In this document: one piece after another, positions 19,505 through 30,011 of the stretch
Layout: each line of letters starts with the position of its first letter
How positions within the stretch are numbered: position 1 is the stretch's first letter
Source: Seminavis robusta
Taxonomy: Eukaryota; Bacillariophyta; Bacillariophyceae; Naviculales; Naviculaceae
Length of the DNA: 64,000 nt
Direction of reading: 5' to 3'
NCBI GenBank assembly: GCA_903772945.1
Contig: CAICTM010000178.1
Location: forward strand, 1 to 64,000
Translations under genes and position numbers: made by a program
Notes under the pieces: generated by a model
The model's database searches: none
Seen by the model: the letters and a program-made list of their open reading frames with translations, nothing else
Told to the model about the DNA's origin: nothing

Positions 19505-21898
19505 ATGGCGCGAAGCTCCCTTCCCCGCCGGTTGCAAGGCAAGAAAACGACTCAGCATCGGTACACGACGTATACTTTGTTGCTCCTTTGCTGTGCGTTA
19601 GCTATTCTGTTGCTGGGTGGTCGACTGGTGTCTCCAGCAGCCTTTTCATCTTTAGGGTTATCCTACACATATCACGTCAGAACCAACCAAACTGGAGCTG
19701 GAACTAGCGATGCAGGGTTGGGTGCTACCAATCGGCAATTGGAAGATCTCAGGAAACAAATTCAAGATCTCAAGACAGAAAATAGACATCTCCACGAGAA
19801 ACTAGATGCTTGCAATTCACAAGCCCCAGAAAGGCTGGGGGGGCTGACAGCCGAGACCGTCAACGAGAGGGAAGTAAAGCCAGCAGATACCTACAACAGC
19901 AACCTTGGCAAGGAACAACTTGAATCTCATGTGTTTTCGAAAAGGCACCATGTGTGTGGGAAATTAAGTCAGGCGGTTGCCAACACGGCAGGTATTGAGA
20001 CCCCAAAAGATATCATCATTCCTTCCACATCCTTTGTTTGGACACAGCTTCTTGCAGAGATCCACAATGCCACCAATCTGCTTCCCAACGACCCCCAGTA
20101 TCAGTTACATGATTTCACAGCACATTTGTTGCAGCTGGTGTCGTCGCGACTGCCCCATTCCGCACAGACACTACCGCGATCCTGGGAATCGGTTCAATCT
20201 GTGTTGGATATTGCCTGGAAGCGTTTGGAATATTTTCAGTTGCATCCAGAAGCGCTGGTGCATGAAACAGGACAACCCGCAAAGCTGAATGACAGCTACG
20301 AACACAAGGAAGAAATTCCTCGGCCCGTCAATATCATCATTTTGGGTGGATCTTTGTTGCAAGGAACAAACTGCCGAAAAGTCATTCGTGATCTTGGGTT
20401 CAATATTAACCTGCCACTGCGAGAATGCTGTTGGGGCCATCGACTGGGAGCATTCCTCAATCAACTCTTTCAAGCACCTCTCGTAGAGGTGACCAATATT
20501 GGAGTGGGTGGTACCAATACAGCCACTGGAACACTTCTGATACAGTTTGAGCTGTTGCCACCCGAAGCGGCAAACCATCCAGATGTGATTATCAACGGGT
20601 ACTCTACAAATGACATGCATGCTTGGACAATGGACGAAGCTGCTCACAGCAACCTGACACTGGCCGACCAGATACGGGTCATGGTGGAAAACTTTCATCG
20701 CAATGCTACATTGTTAAGGACAGCACAACAGGAGTGCCATCCAGAAAGTGAAAAGCAACAATCGCCACCGCTCGTTGTGTATTTGGATGACTACTTAGGG
20801 AACGAACAACGTGAAATTTTGAGCACCATGGAAGGATCATCTTCTGTGCAGACATTGGCTCGCTACTATGGATTTACGTCCGTGTCGTATGCCGATGTGG
20901 TCCGCGACTGGGTGTATGGCGACACACACGAATCCTGGTTCTCTCCAGAAGGATGGTATCCCAAAAAGAACAGTGCCATGGTACGAGAGATCCACCCACA
21001 GCTCGGCATGCATATAGTGGCTGCATGGGTGGTTGCCTACAATCTGCTACATTTGACAACAACCTATTGCAGCTTGGAACCCTGGAGACGTGTCGACGAT
21101 GGTTTGGCATCGGCAAAAGACGATATTCTTCAGCATTCCTATGACACGACGCGGCAAGCCCTGCCGCAATTGCCTGCCTTGCGAGGCGACACTCAGTTTG
21201 TTCCTGGTGGCAAACCAAAGCCACCACCAAACGGTCTGCCGCCCCGTTTGACCCAAGAATTGTCCTTGGACGACATTTCCCGGAGTTGGCAGGAAGAATC
21301 CTCCGCAGGCACCTTGTGGGAGCCATCTGACAGAGTCTGTCCTGTTCCAGCAAAGTGCCCATTTGCATGGGTGAGTCGTATTCGTGTGGCCCCACATCCA
21401 CACATTCCGGATTCCCAACATCGAAAGGAAGATGTCGCCAACAGCGCCTATTGGAAAGGACATGCCTTGAGTGACTTTGGAGGAGACAGCGACAATAGCA
21501 GTTGGGCATTCCAGTCCGAACATGGCAAGGTTGGTGTGAGCCCATTAAAGGGTGTGGGATCGAACCTACTGTTGGAGATCCCACCCCCGAGTGCTCCACC
21601 AGAAGAGCATTCTCCCGCCATTCGGAGGGTGACATTATTCTACATGAAAAGCTACGGTCCAAAATGGGATGGTAGCACCGTGCGATTGGATGTTATGGCA
21701 TTGGATGCTTTATCAGACGAATGGAAACCTCTATCATCGACTAACTTTGTTGGATACCATGCCAAGACTACAAGTGAGACGTATGCAGACACCATTGATC
21801 TGCCACCCGACTTTTCATCTTCCAAACTACGTCTATCAATAAAGCTGATCAAGGGGGAGACTTTCAAGATTATGGGACTTGCAGCATGCCGATCTTGA
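19505..21898 (+). CDS. Type II membrane protein with SGNH hydrolase fold
   Basis: 797 residues from ATG 19505 (the frame extends to an upstream TTG only). A basic N-terminus precedes a signal anchor (TLLLLCCALAILLLGG, about 26-41), then a short coiled coil (about 77-104). The catalytic region shows SGNH blocks: ILGGSLLQG (about 278; Ser of the GDS position), GVGGTNT (about 333; Gly), NGYSTND (about 364; Asn) and EIHPQLGMH (about 495; His). Residues 580-640 are Pro-rich. A C-terminal region of about 100 residues looks like a beta-sandwich and may bind carbohydrate or lipid. Expected location is Golgi lumen or cell surface. The likely reaction is ester hydrolysis or transfer, such as polysaccharide deacetylation; substrate unknown. 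Confidence 0.75.
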   Translation: MARSSLPRRLQGKKTTQHRYTTYTLLLLCCALAILLLGGRLVSPAAFSSLGLSYTYHVRTNQTGAGTSDAGLGATNRQLEDLRKQIQDLKTENRHLHEKLDACNSQAPERLGGLTAETVNEREVKPADTYNSNLGKEQLESHVFSKRHHVCGKLSQAVANTAGIETPKDIIIPSTSFVWTQLLAEIHNATNLLPNDPQYQLHDFTAHLLQLVSSRLPHSAQTLPRSWESVQSVLDIAWKRLEYFQLHPEALVHETGQPAKLNDSYEHKEEIPRPVNIIILGGSLLQGTNCRKVIRDLGFNINLPLRECCWGHRLGAFLNQLFQAPLVEVTNIGVGGTNTATGTLLIQFELLPPEAANHPDVIINGYSTNDMHAWTMDEAAHSNLTLADQIRVMVENFHRNATLLRTAQQECHPESEKQQSPPLVVYLDDYLGNEQREILSTMEGSSSVQTLARYYGFTSVSYADVVRDWVYGDTHESWFSPEGWYPKKNSAMVREIHPQLGMHIVAAWVVAYNLLHLTTTYCSLEPWRRVDDGLASAKDDILQHSYDTTRQALPQLPALRGDTQFVPGGKPKPPPNGLPPRLTQELSLDDISRSWQEESSAGTLWEPSDRVCPVPAKCPFAWVSRIRVAPHPHIPDSQHRKEDVANSAYWKGHALSDFGGDSDNSSWAFQSEHGKVGVSPLKGVGSNLLLEIPPPSAPPEEHSPAIRRVTLFYMKSYGPKWDGSTVRLDVMALDALSDEWKPLSSTNFVGYHAKTTSETYADTIDLPPDFSSSKLRLSIKLIKGETFKIMGLAACRS

Positions 21899-22489
21899 GG
21901 AGTTTGCGGCTTCCGTCAATCTGGATGACAATTGGCGCCACAAGTCACAATTGCGACATGGCCTTATTTTTGCCTGTTCGGAGCCAAGAATGATGATGGA
22001 TCAGGGCGTCCCACTAAAAGTAAGGTATCTGCTGATTCGTTCAGCATTCAGCTGATTGTCGGCGCCCCCATCATGCAACTGACGTGCAGTGGGGATTAAT
22101 AAGATAACAGATGCTACAAGGCAAGAGGGGAAAAGGCTACGGAGCCTGCATCCAAGAGGGAGTAACCCCGAAAACCATTGTCATGTGCTTTTCGCCTTTT
22201 GATCGATCAAGACTGCCAGGAAAGAGTCTGTGAGGCGACCACCTGCAAAAAGGTTTCTGGTTCGTTTACACCAGGTCGCATTGTCCTTGTTTACCATCGT
22301 TCACTACCGGTATATCGGACCAACCATTGGTCAGTATCGTTCCGCATTCAATAAATAAGGCATCCTTCATCCAAGGAGAGGAAAACTGTCGAGAGTGAAG
22401 GTCCGAGCAAATACACGTACCGGTAGGGCTACAGCCATTTGTCTTGATGGCTGCGCTTTCTGATCCAACCCATCAAATTTGGGATAAGT
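21899..22489. other. Convergent 3' flanks, nothing recognised
   Basis: About 590 bases with no open frame of note. TACCGGTA palindromes lie at 22305-22312 and 22418-22425. Confidence 0.5.
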
Positions 22490-22942
22490 TCACCTACAAT
22501 CATTCCCTTCCATGTTGTGCTTCTGGCACAACTTCTCCAACTGTTCTATTCGCCTTTTGAGAAAAAATCGTTCTGCCTCTTTCCGTTGTCGCTTCTTGTC
22601 GGCACCATAGTTTCGATTGCTCCAAACCTTGCCAGATCTGCCATCATCATCAGCATCGTCCAGTGATGGTGGTATAAAGACACCTTGTTTTTCCAGTCGA
22701 GCGGTAAGCTGGCCGAGTTTCTCGTGAAGGTCATCCAGAGAGTTCGGCCTGTGTTTCTTTTTGGATTTCTGGTTGCCTTGTCGTTTGGTTCCTTGTTTCT
22801 TCTTGGAGGAATTTTTGCCACTCTCAGCCTTTTGCTCTGCCGAGAACTGCTCGATCATGCGTTGGATATCCTCTTCTTCATTGCTGCTACCACTATCGCC
22901 GTCAACATCCTCATCTTCCAACCACATGGTCAATGATTTCAT
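22490..22942 (-). CDS. Small charged coiled-coil protein, unknown
   Basis: 150 residues. Acidic N-terminus (EDEDVDGDSGSSNEEEDI), a Lys-rich nuclear-signal-like middle (SKKKQGTKRQGNQKSKKK), a heptad-like segment (LDDLHEKLGQLTARLEK) and a basic helical C-terminus (KKRQRKEAERFFLKRRIE). No known domain recognised. The biased charge clusters and helices look like a nuclear or nucleolar protein. Supported by composition and a clean ATG only, so moderate confidence that it is a gene. Confidence 0.5.
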   Translation of the reverse strand: MKSLTMWLEDEDVDGDSGSSNEEEDIQRMIEQFSAEQKAESGKNSSKKKQGTKRQGNQKSKKKHRPNSLDDLHEKLGQLTARLEKQGVFIPPSLDDADDDGRSGKVWSNRNYGADKKRQRKEAERFFLKRRIEQLEKLCQKHNMEGNDCR

Positions 22943-23411
22943 GATTTCGCCTCATGATTTGAGGTTCCTCGACACACTTCAGGCACTAAATCTTTCAAGC
23001 CAACTTATTAATTCTTGTATTCGGTATCCACCACTCGAAGGCAATGCATCCCAACGTGTTAGGGTTGTTGGATCGTGGTTGTCGGAACGCTTGGCTCCAT
23101 TTGGATGATGCTAAAGACCAACTTCGTCACTTCATCTTGCTCTTTGCGTCCAAGGGGCGCAGCTACTAGTAGCAGCTAGCAGCTTCGCAGTTCAACTCGT
23201 TGCACTTTAGCTATCCTCCCACCAGCAGAGAGTAGTATGTGGTTTTGAACGTCGGCTTTGCTGCACGGCGGCTTTGGTGTTGTTGATGCCGAAGGCTACC
23301 AATACCGACGGAGGAAGACACATCGAATTTGGAAAATGAATTTTGGCTACATGCACTTTATGGAAATATTGGCTCTTCTGTCCTCTACCGGTACTCTACC
23401 ACTGATGTTCC
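22943..23411. other. Intergenic, nothing recognised
   Basis: About 470 bases. One TACCGGTA palindrome at 23386-23393. Confidence 0.5.
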
Positions 23412-25592
23412 TTACATCCTGGTTGCAGCCATGCCAACAACTCCAAACACTGTCACATTCTCGTGAGGGATATTGTCTGTGACAATCTCAACAAGATCAA
23501 GATCACAGGATGAAGGTGTGATCTCAAAGACATGAATGCTGGGCTGGCCATCGGATCTGTGGCCAGTGCTGAGCACATAAAGGAATTCATCCACAATTGA
23601 CATGTCAAGGGGAGCATCAAGAATGGCTGCTACTGGTTGCAGCAAAGTAACTTCTCCAGAATATGAATCAACTCTCAAGCTTGAGATGGAATTGGCATTT
23701 CCGTTGTTGGTGGTATAGGCACAACCACTCTCGGCATGACGTTGAATCCAGCATGTTGCAGTTTGCAAAGTTCCCTCAGATGTGGTGATGTTGGTCAATT
23801 CACCAGTGGCAGAGTCAATCTCATAGGAGCTGACACCACCAGCATTGAGAGTGGGACCCTGAACAGCTGGGATTCTGGAGGCGGTACCAAAGGCTTCAGC
23901 CACAAGCAAGTTGCCACGATCATCAAACTCAAAGGCAAATGGGGTGAAACCAACAGAACGGGTTTGAGTGGGTTCTCCCAAAAGACCTGTTGTGTAGTCA
24001 ACAGGGTACAGCAAAATGCTTCCTTCGGTTCTTCCCTTGATCAACACAACAAGATGCGATCCATCAGGTGTAAAGCCAATTTGAGCTGGAGCTACAAGGA
24101 AGAAGGGTGGGCTCTGACCATCAGTAATGTTGAGCGACACTGTGGATCCTTCGATAGGTGTCAAGAAACAGCCATGTTGCTTGATGAAGCCACTGATGCT
24201 ACCTTCACCACCAGCATTCAAAATGTACACCAGATCAGCATTTTCAGTCACACTCAATGGGAATGCTCCATTTGTGTGGTAGACTCCTGCGTTAATGAGG
24301 TCATCGGGCTTAACAGCAAAGCTTGTCACAGAATCAGATCCAGCATTGACTGCCAAAAGACACTCATCGTTGGTGGTCAAGATGAGGGAATCTTGGGATG
24401 CAAGGGGGTCATTGGGGCCCTCTTGGGCAGCTCCTCCTCTGCCACTGGTGACAAAAGACTCGACAAAATGGATGGTTCCAGTTTGGTCATCACGGCTGAA
24501 CATGAGAACCTCGTTCAGGCTTTTATCATTGGTCATGGTAAAGACATTGCTTGTTGGTGTGACCAGGGGACGGTTTGTTGCTCTGGAAGATGGACCCACT
24601 GTGGCACTTCCTCGAGTCAATGGGCTTTCTGTTACAGGGGCCCGAGAGGGGGTTGCTGTAACAGGGGCATGGGAAGAGGGGTTTGTTGTAGCAGGGGCCG
24701 AGTCAATGGGCTTTCTGCTACAGGGGCCCGAGAGGGGGTTGCTGTAGCAGGGGCCTGAGTCAATGGGCTTTCTGTTGCAGGGGCCCGAGAGGGGTTTGCT
24801 GTAGCAGGGGGGCGAGGGGTTTGCTGTAGCAGGGGCCCGAGTCAATGGGCTTTCTGTTACAGGGGCCTGAGAGGCGGTTGCTGTAGCAGGGGCCCGAGAG
24901 GGGTTTGCTGTAGCAGGGGCCCGAGTCAATGAGCTTTCTGTTACAGGGGCCCGAGAGGGGGTTGCTGTAGCAGGGGCCCGAGAGGGGTTTGTTGTAGCAG
25001 GTGCCCGAGATGGGGTTGCCGTAACAGGGGCAAGGGAAGAGGGGAATGCCGTAGCAGGGGCCCGAGAGGGTGTTGCTGTAGCAGGTGCCCGAGATGGGGT
25101 TTCTGTGGCAGGGGCAAGGGAAGAGGGGGGTGCTGTAGCAGGGCCTGGAGTGTTGGTCCTGAGTGTTTCAAAGCCAGAACAGAACAATTTTACGTTCAAG
25201 ATACATTCTGTCTCTTCCATGTCAGAAATGGTGGCATTGAACTCATCAATGCCAAATTTGCTGTCACGTAAGCTACAACCCCCACCACAGAAGTTGCCAG
25301 CACAAGCCCTCACATCATTTTCATGAAGATCTTCTGCAATCAGCCCTCCAAATGGAAGACCAGTTTGGGGATCCGAAGGGGCAGTACAGAGATCGACGGC
25401 TACTCCACCGAAGGTTTGGAGGAGGTCATCAAAAGTGAAGCATGGGCACAGGCTCCCGACGATATGTTCAAGGGGAGTGCCCGCTAGGTCCAATTTGCGT
25501 TGCGAGGTTTCTCCGCTTTGAAGCCCAGAATCAGTTGCGTGGGATGATCCAAGAAGCACTGCAAGTAAAGCGAAGCTAATGGCAATCTTCAT
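23412..25592 (-). CDS. Secreted beta-propeller protein with repeat-coded Ala/Pro/Thr stalk
   Basis: 726 residues. Signal peptide MKIAISFALLAVLLGSSHA, then a Cys-containing domain (about 45-145: CPCFTFDDLL, CAGNFCGGGC). A stalk of repeated RAPATATPS units (about 150-345) is coded by a minisatellite. The C-terminal 375 residues show repeated strands ending in phrases such as LLAVNAGSDSVTSFAV, VLIKGRTEGSILLYPVD and LLVAEAFGTASRIP, typical of a seven-bladed lactonase-like propeller. Likely secreted or wall-associated; enzymatic activity unproven. Within the stalk, residues about 260-298 are read in a different frame of the same repeat, giving Cys/Lys-rich units (GPCNRKPIDS), after which the normal frame returns. 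One exon. Confidence 0.78.
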   Translation of the reverse strand: MKIAISFALLAVLLGSSHATDSGLQSGETSQRKLDLAGTPLEHIVGSLCPCFTFDDLLQTFGGVAVDLCTAPSDPQTGLPFGGLIAEDLHENDVRACAGNFCGGGCSLRDSKFGIDEFNATISDMEETECILNVKLFCSGFETLRTNTPGPATAPPSSLAPATETPSRAPATATPSRAPATAFPSSLAPVTATPSRAPATTNPSRAPATATPSRAPVTESSLTRAPATANPSRAPATATASQAPVTESPLTRAPATANPSPPCYSKPLSGPCNRKPIDSGPCYSNPLSGPCSRKPIDSAPATTNPSSHAPVTATPSRAPVTESPLTRGSATVGPSSRATNRPLVTPTSNVFTMTNDKSLNEVLMFSRDDQTGTIHFVESFVTSGRGGAAQEGPNDPLASQDSLILTTNDECLLAVNAGSDSVTSFAVKPDDLINAGVYHTNGAFPLSVTENADLVYILNAGGEGSISGFIKQHGCFLTPIEGSTVSLNITDGQSPPFFLVAPAQIGFTPDGSHLVVLIKGRTEGSILLYPVDYTTGLLGEPTQTRSVGFTPFAFEFDDRGNLLVAEAFGTASRIPAVQGPTLNAGGVSSYEIDSATGELTNITTSEGTLQTATCWIQRHAESGCAYTTNNGNANSISSLRVDSYSGEVTLLQPVAAILDAPLDMSIVDEFLYVLSTGHRSDGQPSIHVFEITPSSCDLDLVEIVTDNIPHENVTVFGVVGMAATRM
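24601..25130 (-). repeat. Minisatellite coding the stalk of the propeller protein
   Basis: Imperfect tandem units of mostly 24-27 bases, on the plus strand built from GGGGCCCGAG, GGGTTTGCTGTAGCAG and GTCAATGGGCTTTCTGTTACAG variants. They code RAPATANPS, RAPVTESPLT and related repeats on the minus strand. Two units have unusual lengths and shift the reading frame between about 24699 and 24812. Confidence 0.85.
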
Positions 25593-26735
25593 TGTAGTGA
25601 GTGTTGGCTGTGTTGTGATGCCGTCGGCTTGGGATTGTTGATTTGTTGCTTTCAGGTTTGTGTTATTCGGTGCTCTCCCTCTTCGCCCTCTGCGGGAGGC
25701 CTACTGGATGAGCGGTCCCAGGCATACCATACTGCATTAGCACAAGCAGCCCTACTGTTCCCAATCGTTCGGTGGCACTTCCGTCCATGGGGCAAAGGAC
25801 GAAAGCCACTGTTTGCCATCCATACACGCAAAGACTGGTTGGACTTGAGCAAGGTTTTGTTGTCCAGTGAGAATCGAATGATCATTCAATCCGGTTTGCT
25901 TCGCTGTTGGTCCGCGCATAGTCGGCCACTCCTGTCCCGCCTGCACTGAAGCTTTCCTCAGAACTGATGAAAGCTTGAGCGTGGGGTAGCTACAAGAGGC
26001 TACAATAGACCATCGACAAGCACCGTCGGAACGCGGCCGGGAGGTGAAGTTCATGCTTCTAGCTAGGCAACGCTGATGATGTGTTCAATCGTCTCAAAGT
26101 TGATTCGATTCTGTGGCACCCGTAATTGCGTATCTTCAAGTTCGAGAAGCCACCATTGGAAACAGACATTTTCTATCGTCTATAATGATCAGAAGGCTCC
26201 TGCTGCTGCTGGTTCCAAGTCTACAGGAGCCATGACGTTAAAAACACACTGGTGCTTCAAGTGTTCAAAGTCCTTCTCTGAATGCTGTCTCAACAATGGA
26301 TCTCCAAAAAGGTGAGCTTCCTTCTTAGTACATCGTACATCGTACCAGTTAGTCGCTCTGCGAGACCTTTGACTACAAGTTTCAAGAACTTGCCACCCAT
26401 TTCCAAAGGTTTAGCTTTTCCGCAAAAGCAACTCTACAGCTTTACTAATAATGACCGTGAACTTGACCAGAAACTGTCAACATTCTTTGGCGCATAACTT
26501 CACTCTCTAGTCTAGCTAGTTTGCTCATCCGCAACAACATCTGCGGAAGTTTCGGGTTGTGCTGATTTGGAACGTTGCTCCTGAGACTCGACTCCATTCC
26601 AACCGTTCTGCTGGCTTCAATTTGGATCTTCGTCAATGCACCCTTACCCACATCGCTCACACATACATGCGAAGAGCTGCCCTCTTTCCTCTGCAAGATA
26701 GTTACTACTAGTTGACCACAGCAACCATAATAACG
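25593..26735. other. Divergent intergenic region, no gene supported
   Basis: About 1.1 kb between divergent genes. Open frames at 25629-25949 and 26076-26315 have no recognisable features. Confidence 0.5.
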
Positions 26736-28923
26736 ATGGAAGATCTCGTGGTGGAGTTGTTTGACGATGTGGTCGTCGAAGATGACTTTGATCTGTTGTG
26801 GGATGAGCCTCGTGTCCCTCGAGAGATTATGGATTTGCAAAATCTGGAAGCGGATCCCTCCTCGGTCCAATCCTATGAATTGACGGTTCCCACGGACGCC
26901 AATTATGCCGATCGTCTAGGACTGGCATTGCAACGATGCAGTACCATCCAGAGTATCGATTTGAATTTTGCAGAATGGACCAAATGGGGAGCTCTAGAGG
27001 TGATGAATTTCTTGGAACAGTCGACCAGTCTGCAAGAAATCACCTTCAGGGCGCCATACGCCCAAGCCAACATGACCGTGATGCGGACGTTGTCCAGTCT
27101 CTTGGAGGCCGTAGCTGTCAATTCGAATGCCAACATCCAGTCACTGTCTCTGATGGATGTGCCATTCCAAGGAAAGAATGTGTCGCCACTGTGTCAAATC
27201 TTGACGGAAACAAAGACCATTCGTCGATGGAACCTGAGTTTTTCCGAACCCGTGCTGCAACTCTCTTCATTTGACATGGACCGAATGGCAGACGCATTTG
27301 CCAACAACAACAATACACTCGAAGAACTGAATTTTGGATCGTTTTCCAACAGCGCTATATCCGTACTATTCGCAGCGTTGAGCAAAAAGTGCCCGTCAAC
27401 ACTACAGCGGTTGAGATTCCGTCACCCGCATGGACGACGCATGGATCTGGAAATCAAGGGTGGTTTGGAACAATTTTTGATGTCTTCCGAGTGTCATCTT
27501 GAGAGGCTGGAATTGGAACAAATCAACTTGGACATGGAACACTCACAAGGCCTGCTGCGAGGATTGCTGGGCAACAAGACACTCGACATGCTTCAATTGG
27601 TCCAATGTCAGTTTACTCACGAGCCGCATCTGGCTCAGCTATTGAGTGACATGACACAGCCACGTCGACTGCAACTGGTGCTGCTTTCCAATTCCAATAA
27701 TAACAACAACAATTCCATGAATGTCATTGGCGCGCTGCAACGCAACACGTGCATCACGCACTGCAAATTGATTGGATTGCAGCATTCTTCTTCCTGTTGT
27801 GGACATGCACTCGAGCAAGTATTGACACACAATCGCAGCATCCGGCACTTGCAACTTTATTGGGACAGCAGTACGGCACACAACAATCATGACGAGGAGG
27901 ACGACGATGATGACGACGAGGACGAGGAAGATGCCGGGCAGGCCAATGCCGAAGAAATGCGTCTGATTGCCAATGGATTGCGTGTCAATCCCATTCTTCA
28001 ATCCTTGACGTTGCACAATTTTGGGGTGCGATTGGACGAGGAAGCCATGGGGCATCTGGCCAGTGCGTTGCAGGCTTCCATTGGTCGCAATAATCAGCCA
28101 GACTACTCCTTGCTGGACCTTTCCCTCGAATCGTCTCCAGTATCCGATCAATCCTTGGCAATGCTAGCCAAGGCACTGTGCAAGCCAGGGTGTCGTCTAC
28201 GTAGCTTATTCGTGGAATTGGAAGAGGCTCCCAGTGCATTTTACAAAAAGGGCATTGTGAAACTATTCGAATCGCTGGCTGTCAATCAAAGTTTGGAATC
28301 GTTACAGATTGGGCATGACAATGAACAGCAAGGGTTGGATCCGCATGTCTTGCAAAGCATGGCCAGGGCACTTCATGGAGCCACAAAGATACAAAAGCTG
28401 ACATTGAACGTTGGGTTTGATAGCGAAGAAGTCTGGAGATCTTCTAGTCGCAGTGTCGTTCGCTTCATCTATGCGGCATGGTTGGCGGCGCTGGCGGGCA
28501 ACACGAGCCTCCATTCGGTCCAATTTGCCACTGTCATGTATGATCATTTATCGGTGGACGACAAGGGTACGTCAACGCTATGATATCTACCTAATAGGTT
28601 TTTGTGTGTGGAGCCATTTTGTCTAACCCGTTCCTCTTCGTGACAATCTTTCAGAATTTTGGAAAGCAGTTTCATTCTTTGGCTTGCGCAACCGTCTGTT
28701 AACTAGGCTACGAAGCGATCAAGAAATTTTGTCCGTGGCGGAATCAAAGTCGCTCACAGCGTCCATGGTGCTGGAGGAGCTCAAGACCCATCGACCGTGG
28801 ACGTTGCCGTCTTGGCGAATAGAGTCTGATCCGGCCTACCATGCTCTGACAGAACTCTCCTTGTTCTATCTCTGTTTGCGCCTTCTTCCTCATCTGTTGA
28901 CGGGCCAAGGGCTCTACGGCTAA
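26736..28923 (+). CDS. Intracellular LRR protein (ribonuclease-inhibitor type)
   Basis: Two exons, 26736-28566 and 28655-28923, with an 88-base intron (GTACGT...TTTCAG), giving about 699 residues. ATG 26736 is chosen over an upstream TTG. Repeats of about 28-30 residues recur through the protein (for example LEELNFGSFSNSAISVLFAAL; LQSLTLHNFGVRLDEEAMGHLASAL), the ribonuclease-inhibitor class of LRR, common in diatoms as a large lineage-specific family. A very acidic insert (DEEDDDDDDEDEED) sits near residue 390. The second exon supplies the family's C-terminal cap (EFWKAVSFFGLRNRLLTRL). No signal peptide or membrane span. Probably a protein-interaction scaffold; partner unknown. Confidence 0.78.
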
Positions 28924-30011
28924 TTATTTAGGATCATGGCGCGCTTCTGTGTAAAGGGCTCTTGGGAAGTCTCCATGGCCAAGAAACGTTCCTTGGGAGC
29001 AAATATCGCAGTCATATCGCAGAGCAATGCAATGATATCTTACGTGGGATGTGGACTTCGTTCATTCATGCAAGGGTGAATACGTAATGGTACGCGCTCG
29101 GATTCACACAGTCGGACCAAACAGAGAGGAGCTTTCCGCTACGGCGTCCTGTTTGAATGGGAGATGCAACGGGCCATAGGAAGCGAGCGCAAAGTACCTT
29201 GGTCGACCATGCTCCTCACAATATTAATCAGAGCGACAGACTTCGAGGCTACGAGATGGCACGCAATTCGCGCCTCGCCTTCGAGTGACCTAGCAGATTT
29301 CGGCCCATAGTGAGTGGCCTTGCGTTTGCTCCGGGGTTGATGCTTACGTGGCTACCGGAAGCTACTTGAGGTGCAGTCACAGATAGATAGCCACTACTCA
29401 GTAGCTAGCTAGCAAATGGCCTCTGGTAGCTGGCTGAGAGCTATGCATATGCCATACGGCTGTATGTGGTACCGAAGAAAGCTAGCCAGCTGGCTAGCTA
29501 GCCAGCTGGCTAGCTAGCCAGCTGGCTCGCTAGCCAGCTAGCTAGCTGGCTAGCTAGCTGCTTCCGCTGGCATCGAAGTGGTGGAAAGAAACCATGAAAC
29601 TGAGACAAGTCCCGCTGTTACAGTGTACCACTGTAGATGATCATCTCGTATCTCGTGTTGCTGCACAGTACAGGCGGCAGCGGTACCACCAGCCACCAGC
29701 TACCGGTAGCTATCATACATGTAGCTTGGGTTCGTACGTTCGTACGGTAGCTTTGTGGTCACAGCAGCAGTACTCTGTACTCTGTACCGGAAGCAGGGCA
29801 CCGGACAGGTGACAAGAGTTAAGGGCGAAAAGGCTTTTGGTGCCCTTTCCTGACCAGTGCGCATCTTTTTTACCAGTCAGTCTTCGCCACTGCCGTTCTT
29901 GCTGGTGAAGAGGCTGCCTGGACACGTGCGAATGATCCAGCGACTCAGACTCGACTGTCAATTCTAATTTCTTGGGGAAGCTCACAATCCTATGGTAGAT
30001 CTATCTGAACT
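28924..30011. other. Intergenic with palindromic repeat array
   Basis: About 1.1 kb rich in GCTAGC/CTAG motifs, with the 80-base palindromic array listed separately and a TACCGGTA at 29701-29708. No gene supported. Confidence 0.55.
29481..29560. repeat. Five 16-base self-complementary tandem units
   Basis: Units of GCTAGCCAGCTGGCTA: two exact copies, a third with one change, then two rearranged variants. The repeat is palindromic, so the same sequence reads on both strands and the array could fold into a long hairpin or cruciform. Confidence 0.9.

Noticed and set aside
20874-21662. 262-codon minus-strand frame
   Set aside because: Shadow of the SGNH gene, with no recognisable domain.
23736-24758. 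340-codon plus-strand frame opposite the propeller gene
   Set aside because: Antisense to a well-supported secreted protein with propeller strands; openness follows from the repeat composition.
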